NCBI GenBank assembly: GCA_958295955.1
Contig: OY282420.1
Location: forward strand, 3,610,435 to 3,674,434
DNA length: 64,000 bases
DNA from: an uncultured Bryobacterales bacterium
GTDB lineage: Bacteria; Acidobacteriota; Terriglobia; Bryobacterales; UBA6623
Direction of reading: 5' to 3'
Below are positions 61,337-64,000 of this stretch, piece after piece (within the stretch, counting starts at the first letter, position 1; each line of letters starts with the position of its first letter). Under the pieces are notes generated by a model. The model had not been told where the DNA came from, ran no database searches, and saw only the letters and a list, made by a program, of their open reading frames with translations. Position numbers and translations under genes: made by a program.

Positions 61337-61603
61337 GTGGACCCGCATCTCAAACACTTGCTGGAGCGGCTCGGACAGGCGCTCAACGAATCGATTTCCG
61401 ATTCCGAGCCCATCGCCGAAACGATCGCCGAGATCAAGCGCGAAGGCTACGACGTCTATTTCCTGCTGCAGGCGACCATCGGCTTCAGACGCCGCGCCGA
61501 AGAAGACGACTTCGAGAGCGCGCCGCTCAGCGTGGACGGCAAGACCTTCACCGAACAGGACGCCGAGTTCCTGAAAGCGCTCAAAATCAAGATGGAAGAT
61601 TAG
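61337..61603 (+). CDS. Small soluble protein of unknown function
   Basis: An 88-residue acidic, helical protein starting with GTG. The N-terminal half is an amphipathic helix pair (HLLERLGQALNESISDSEPI) and the middle reads EIKREGYDVYFLLQATIGF, so it probably folds alone. No family recognised. A TATGAT box lies about 37 bases upstream without a clear -35. It precedes the NYN-domain gene by 117 bases on the same strand. Confidence 0.6.
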   Translation: MDPHLKHLLERLGQALNESISDSEPIAETIAEIKREGYDVYFLLQATIGFRRRAEEDDFESAPLSVDGKTFTEQDAEFLKALKIKMED

Positions 61604-61685
61604 CGCCGGGCCGCCGCCCGCCGCCCGTTTTTCGCCGCCGCCGGCCGCCGGCGTTCGTCGTTGGCAACAGCGCTGCGCAAAAATG

Positions 61686-61714
61686 TTTTGCATAGCGGCC
61701 TGCCGGGCTATACT
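61686..61714 (+). promoter_or_regulatory. Promoter candidate for a leaderless NYN-protein transcript
   Basis: TTTTGC (61686-61691), 17 bases, then TATACT (61709-61714); TTGCAT at 61688 with a 15-base spacer is an alternative -35. The GTG start at 61721 lies seven bases after the -10 box, where transcription would begin, so there would be no 5' leader. Confidence 0.42.
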
Positions 61715-61720
61715 AGGCAA

Positions 61721-62953
61721 GTGGAAGAACGACTGAAATTCGCAGTTTTCATTGACTACGACAACATCGAGATCGGCGTCAAATCGACTTTGCACCGTCC
61801 TTTCGACGTGGAGTGCGTCCTCGAAGGGCTCAAGGAGCGGGGAGAAATCGTCTCCAAGGTCGCCTATGGCAACTGGAGCCGGCAGCAATCCGTAACCCGC
61901 GCCTTCACCGAGCACGGCGTGCAGATGGTGCAGCGCGACACGACCCCGCGCGGCGACAAAAACGGCGCGGACATCAATTTGGCGCTGGACGCGCTGGAAT
62001 TGGCCTTCACCAGCGCGCACATCAACGCCTTTTGCATCTTGAGCGGCGACAGCGACTTCATGGCGCTGGTCAACAAGCTCAAGCAGTACAACAAGCGCGT
62101 CTATATCGTCGGCGGCAAAGCCTTCACGAGCACCATCCTGCAGCGCAACTGCCACGAGTTCATCAGTTACGAATCGCTTTCCGACAGCGCGCCCAAGAGT
62201 TCGCGCGGCGGCGGCGGGCCGCGTTCGCAGAAGACGAAGCGGGCCGTCCTGCCGGTGTCCAAGGCGATGCCGATGATCGAACGCGCCTTGCACTCGCTGG
62301 AAATCCGCAGCGCGGTTCCGCAGATGGGCTTGCTCAAGAGCACCTTGCAGCAACTCGACCCGGCCTTCGACGAACGCAACTACGGCAGTTCGTCGTTCAA
62401 GATGTTCATCGACCGGCTGGCCGACAAGGGGTTGCTGGCGGTCAAGCTCGTCGAAGGGCATTTCGTGGTCGAAAGCCGCGCCGACAGCGCCGAATCGAGC
62501 GACGGGCCGACCAGCGGCGACGCGCTGGCCGTGCTCTGCGGCGTCCTGCGGGAAAACACCGAACTGCTGGACATCGGCATTCCGGGCCGCGAGGTGGAAG
62601 CGCTGGTGCAAGCGGCGAAACCGGGCTTCGACCCGATCGAATACGGCGTGCAAGGCTTTTCAGAGTTGCTGAACCTGGCCCGCGACAAGGGCTACGTCAC
62701 GGCGGAAGCGGACGCGGCGACGGGCTTCCGCTATTTCGAGGGCGACGAGCTGGCGGGCTCCGCCCGCCCGGAAGCGGCGGACGCGACGGAATCCGCGGAC
62801 GAAAACGGCGCGCCGCCGGCCCCGGCAAGACGCTCCCGCCGTGCGCCGCGGGCAGCCGCCAAAGCGCCCGAAAACGGCGAAGAGGCGCAGCGCCCCAAAC
62901 GCAAGCGCGCCCCCCGCCGCCAACCCGCCGCCAAGCCCGAAGGGGCGGAGTAA
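61721..62953 (+). CDS. NYN-domain nuclease with two OST-HTH/LOTUS-like repeats
   Basis: A 410-residue protein. The NYN (PIN-like) domain covers residues 5-150 with its acidic site Asp12 and Asp14 (FIDYDNIE), Asp84 (GADINLAL) and Asp110/Asp112 (LSGDSDFMAL). Two winged-helix regions follow at about 165-245 (AMPMIERALHSLEIRSAVPQ) and 262-335 (LAVLCGVLRENTELLDIGIP), resembling OST-HTH/LOTUS RNA-binding domains. The tail (340-410) is a basic Arg/Ala/Pro region. LabA/DUF88-like proteins of this build are thought to be RNases or RNA regulators. It ends 23 bases before the Cas3 gene on the same strand. The GTG at 61721 is chosen because upstream codons lack family similarity. Confidence 0.88.
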   Translation: MEERLKFAVFIDYDNIEIGVKSTLHRPFDVECVLEGLKERGEIVSKVAYGNWSRQQSVTRAFTEHGVQMVQRDTTPRGDKNGADINLALDALELAFTSAHINAFCILSGDSDFMALVNKLKQYNKRVYIVGGKAFTSTILQRNCHEFISYESLSDSAPKSSRGGGGPRSQKTKRAVLPVSKAMPMIERALHSLEIRSAVPQMGLLKSTLQQLDPAFDERNYGSSSFKMFIDRLADKGLLAVKLVEGHFVVESRADSAESSDGPTSGDALAVLCGVLRENTELLDIGIPGREVEALVQAAKPGFDPIEYGVQGFSELLNLARDKGYVTAEADAATGFRYFEGDELAGSARPEAADATESADENGAPPAPARRSRRAPRAAAKAPENGEEAQRPKRKRAPRRQPAAKPEGAE

Positions 62954-62976
62954 CGCCGCCGGGCAAAACGCAGCCA

Positions 62977-64000
62977 ATGGAAACGACGGAAATGGATTTT
63001 GCCAAGGCTTTTGAGGCGCTGACCGGTAATGGTCCGCTACGTTGGCAAAAGCGGCTCTTTGAATGCCTGGACTCGGACAAGATACCGTCGGTGTGCGATC
63101 TCCCGACCGGCCTTGGCAAGACATCGGTCATTCCCATCTGGATGATCGCGCTTGCTCGGCAAGCGCGCGAGTCCCGGTCCCGTATCAACCTGCCGCGGCG
63201 TTTGATCTACATCGTCAATCGGCGAACCGTCGTGGATCAGTCGACGACCCTGGTCGAACGGATCCGAAAGAGACTGTTGAACCCGAGTGACGCGGCTTGG
63301 TCGAAGCACGAAGAAATGCTATGTTCGCTGGCCTCTGCCCTCGGATGCCTGTCACCGGACGACTCGCCACTGGCTGTAAGCACGCTTCGCGGCGAGTTGG
63401 CTGATAACGAGGAGTGGAGGAATGACCCTGCCCGCGCCGCTATTGTCATTGGAACCGTCGACATGATCGGCAGTAAGCTGCTTTTCAGCGGATACGGCGA
63501 TCGACTATACAAGCGCGCGCATCACGCGGGGCTCATCGGTCAGGACGTACTGATTGTCCATGACGAAGCGCACCTCACGCCCGCCTTCAGCGACCTTCTG
63601 CATAGCGTGGAAACCACGCAGAAAAAAGACCCGCAGAAAAAAGACTATGAGCCGAAGCCCGTCCGAGTGATGGAATTGTCCGCTACCCGACGTGACTCCA
63701 GCGGTAATGACGATGTTTTCCCTTGGAAAGAGGAAGATGAACAGGACGAATTTGTCAAAGATCGTCTTGACGCGAAGAAAAAACTACACCTGCACAAACT
63801 TGAGCCACAAAAAAGCGAAAAAAAGCTGCAAACTGAAAAACGATTTATCCAAAAAATTGTGGATTGCGCGTATCGGCACGAAGCCGACACCCAAAAAGTG
63901 CTGATCTATGTCCGCCAACCGGAGATTGCCCAAGAAGTGAACAAGGGGCTACGAAGAAAACTGGGCAACGAGGACGATGACCGAGTCGCGTTGCTCACGG
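62977..64000 (+). CDS. cas3: CRISPR-associated helicase Cas3, type I-G (formerly I-U), N-terminal part
   Basis: The frame opens with ATG at 62977 and runs off the window after 341 codons. It has the type I-G Cas3 pattern: FAKAFEALTGNGPLRWQKRL, Walker A DLPTGLGKTS (residues 41-50), VNRRTVVDQST, LAVSTLRGELADNEEWRNDP, VIGTVDMIGSKLLFSGYG and the DExH box VHDEAH (DEAH at 196-199), then MELSATRR. No HD nuclease domain precedes the helicase; in this subtype it is expected at the C-terminus, outside the window. The protein should unwind and degrade target DNA recruited by Cascade. The remaining cas genes and array should lie to the right. Confidence 0.88.
   Translation, partial: METTEMDFAKAFEALTGNGPLRWQKRLFECLDSDKIPSVCDLPTGLGKTSVIPIWMIALARQARESRSRINLPRRLIYIVNRRTVVDQSTTLVERIRKRLLNPSDAAWSKHEEMLCSLASALGCLSPDDSPLAVSTLRGELADNEEWRNDPARAAIVIGTVDMIGSKLLFSGYGDRLYKRAHHAGLIGQDVLIVHDEAHLTPAFSDLLHSVETTQKKDPQKKDYEPKPVRVMELSATRRDSSGNDDVFPWKEEDEQDEFVKDRLDAKKKLHLHKLEPQKSEKKLQTEKRFIQKIVDCAYRHEADTQKVLIYVRQPEIAQEVNKGLRRKLGNEDDDRVALLT

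Overview
The window looks like a chromosomal piece of a high-GC member of the Acidobacteriota, most likely the Bryobacterales/Solibacter group. The main evidence is two secreted NHL-repeat proteins ending in the 'Solibacter-type' C-terminal domain (TIGR03437), a cytochrome PSCyt1/DUF1549/DUF1553 gene coupled to a DUF1501 gene, a DUF6807 protein and a type II secretion cluster of the acidobacterial kind. This assignment is inferred from protein families; there is no rRNA in the window.

Layout. 1-8.6 kb: the 3' part of a type II secretion operon, gspF(partial)-G-H-I-J-K-L-M-C/P-D, with mostly overlapping or nearly abutting genes. 8.5-14.4 kb: an L-lactate permease facing the operon and, divergent from it, the PSCyt/DUF1501 pair. 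14.5-15 kb: a small hendecad coiled-coil membrane protein. 15-21.5 kb, minus strand: a protocatechuate (beta-ketoadipate) operon pcaD-C-H-G-B followed by a fumarylacetoacetase-fold hydrolase and an acyl-CoA ligase. 21.8-23.6 kb: an ECF-like sigma factor followed by a secreted protein. 23.7-33 kb: housekeeping metabolism (trpA, chorismate mutase, tyrA, an enolase-superfamily enzyme, recG, DUF6807, an M24 peptidase, accB, accC).

33.1-42.4 kb is a defence island: Vsr endonuclease, C5-cytosine methyltransferase, a small charged protein plus a Clp-fold serine protease behind a good sigma-70 promoter, an MmeI-type single-chain restriction-modification enzyme, an AT-rich AbiV/HEPN-like gene, a duplicated C-terminal scrap of the MmeI-type gene, and a Schlafen/AlbA_2 protein. 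Both edges carry four 10-bp direct repeats and an inverted 13-bp match.

42.5-46 kb: gamma-glutamyltransferase and an OPT transporter. 46-54.5 kb: a truncated NHL lipoprotein, 29 perfect copies of an 8-bp repeat, and an apparent operon of one unknown protein, two related small membrane proteins, an SUMF1-domain protein and two large NHL/TIGR03437 proteins. 54.8-61.2 kb, minus strand: DUF29, an LCM-type methyltransferase coupled to a radical SAM protein, an SLC12-like transporter and SufE. 61.3-64 kb: a small protein, a NYN nuclease with OST-HTH-like repeats whose transcript may be leaderless, and the 5' third or more of a type I-G (formerly I-U) CRISPR Cas3 helicase running off the window end. 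The second anti-phage locus therefore starts at the right edge. No CRISPR array, tRNA or rRNA is visible.
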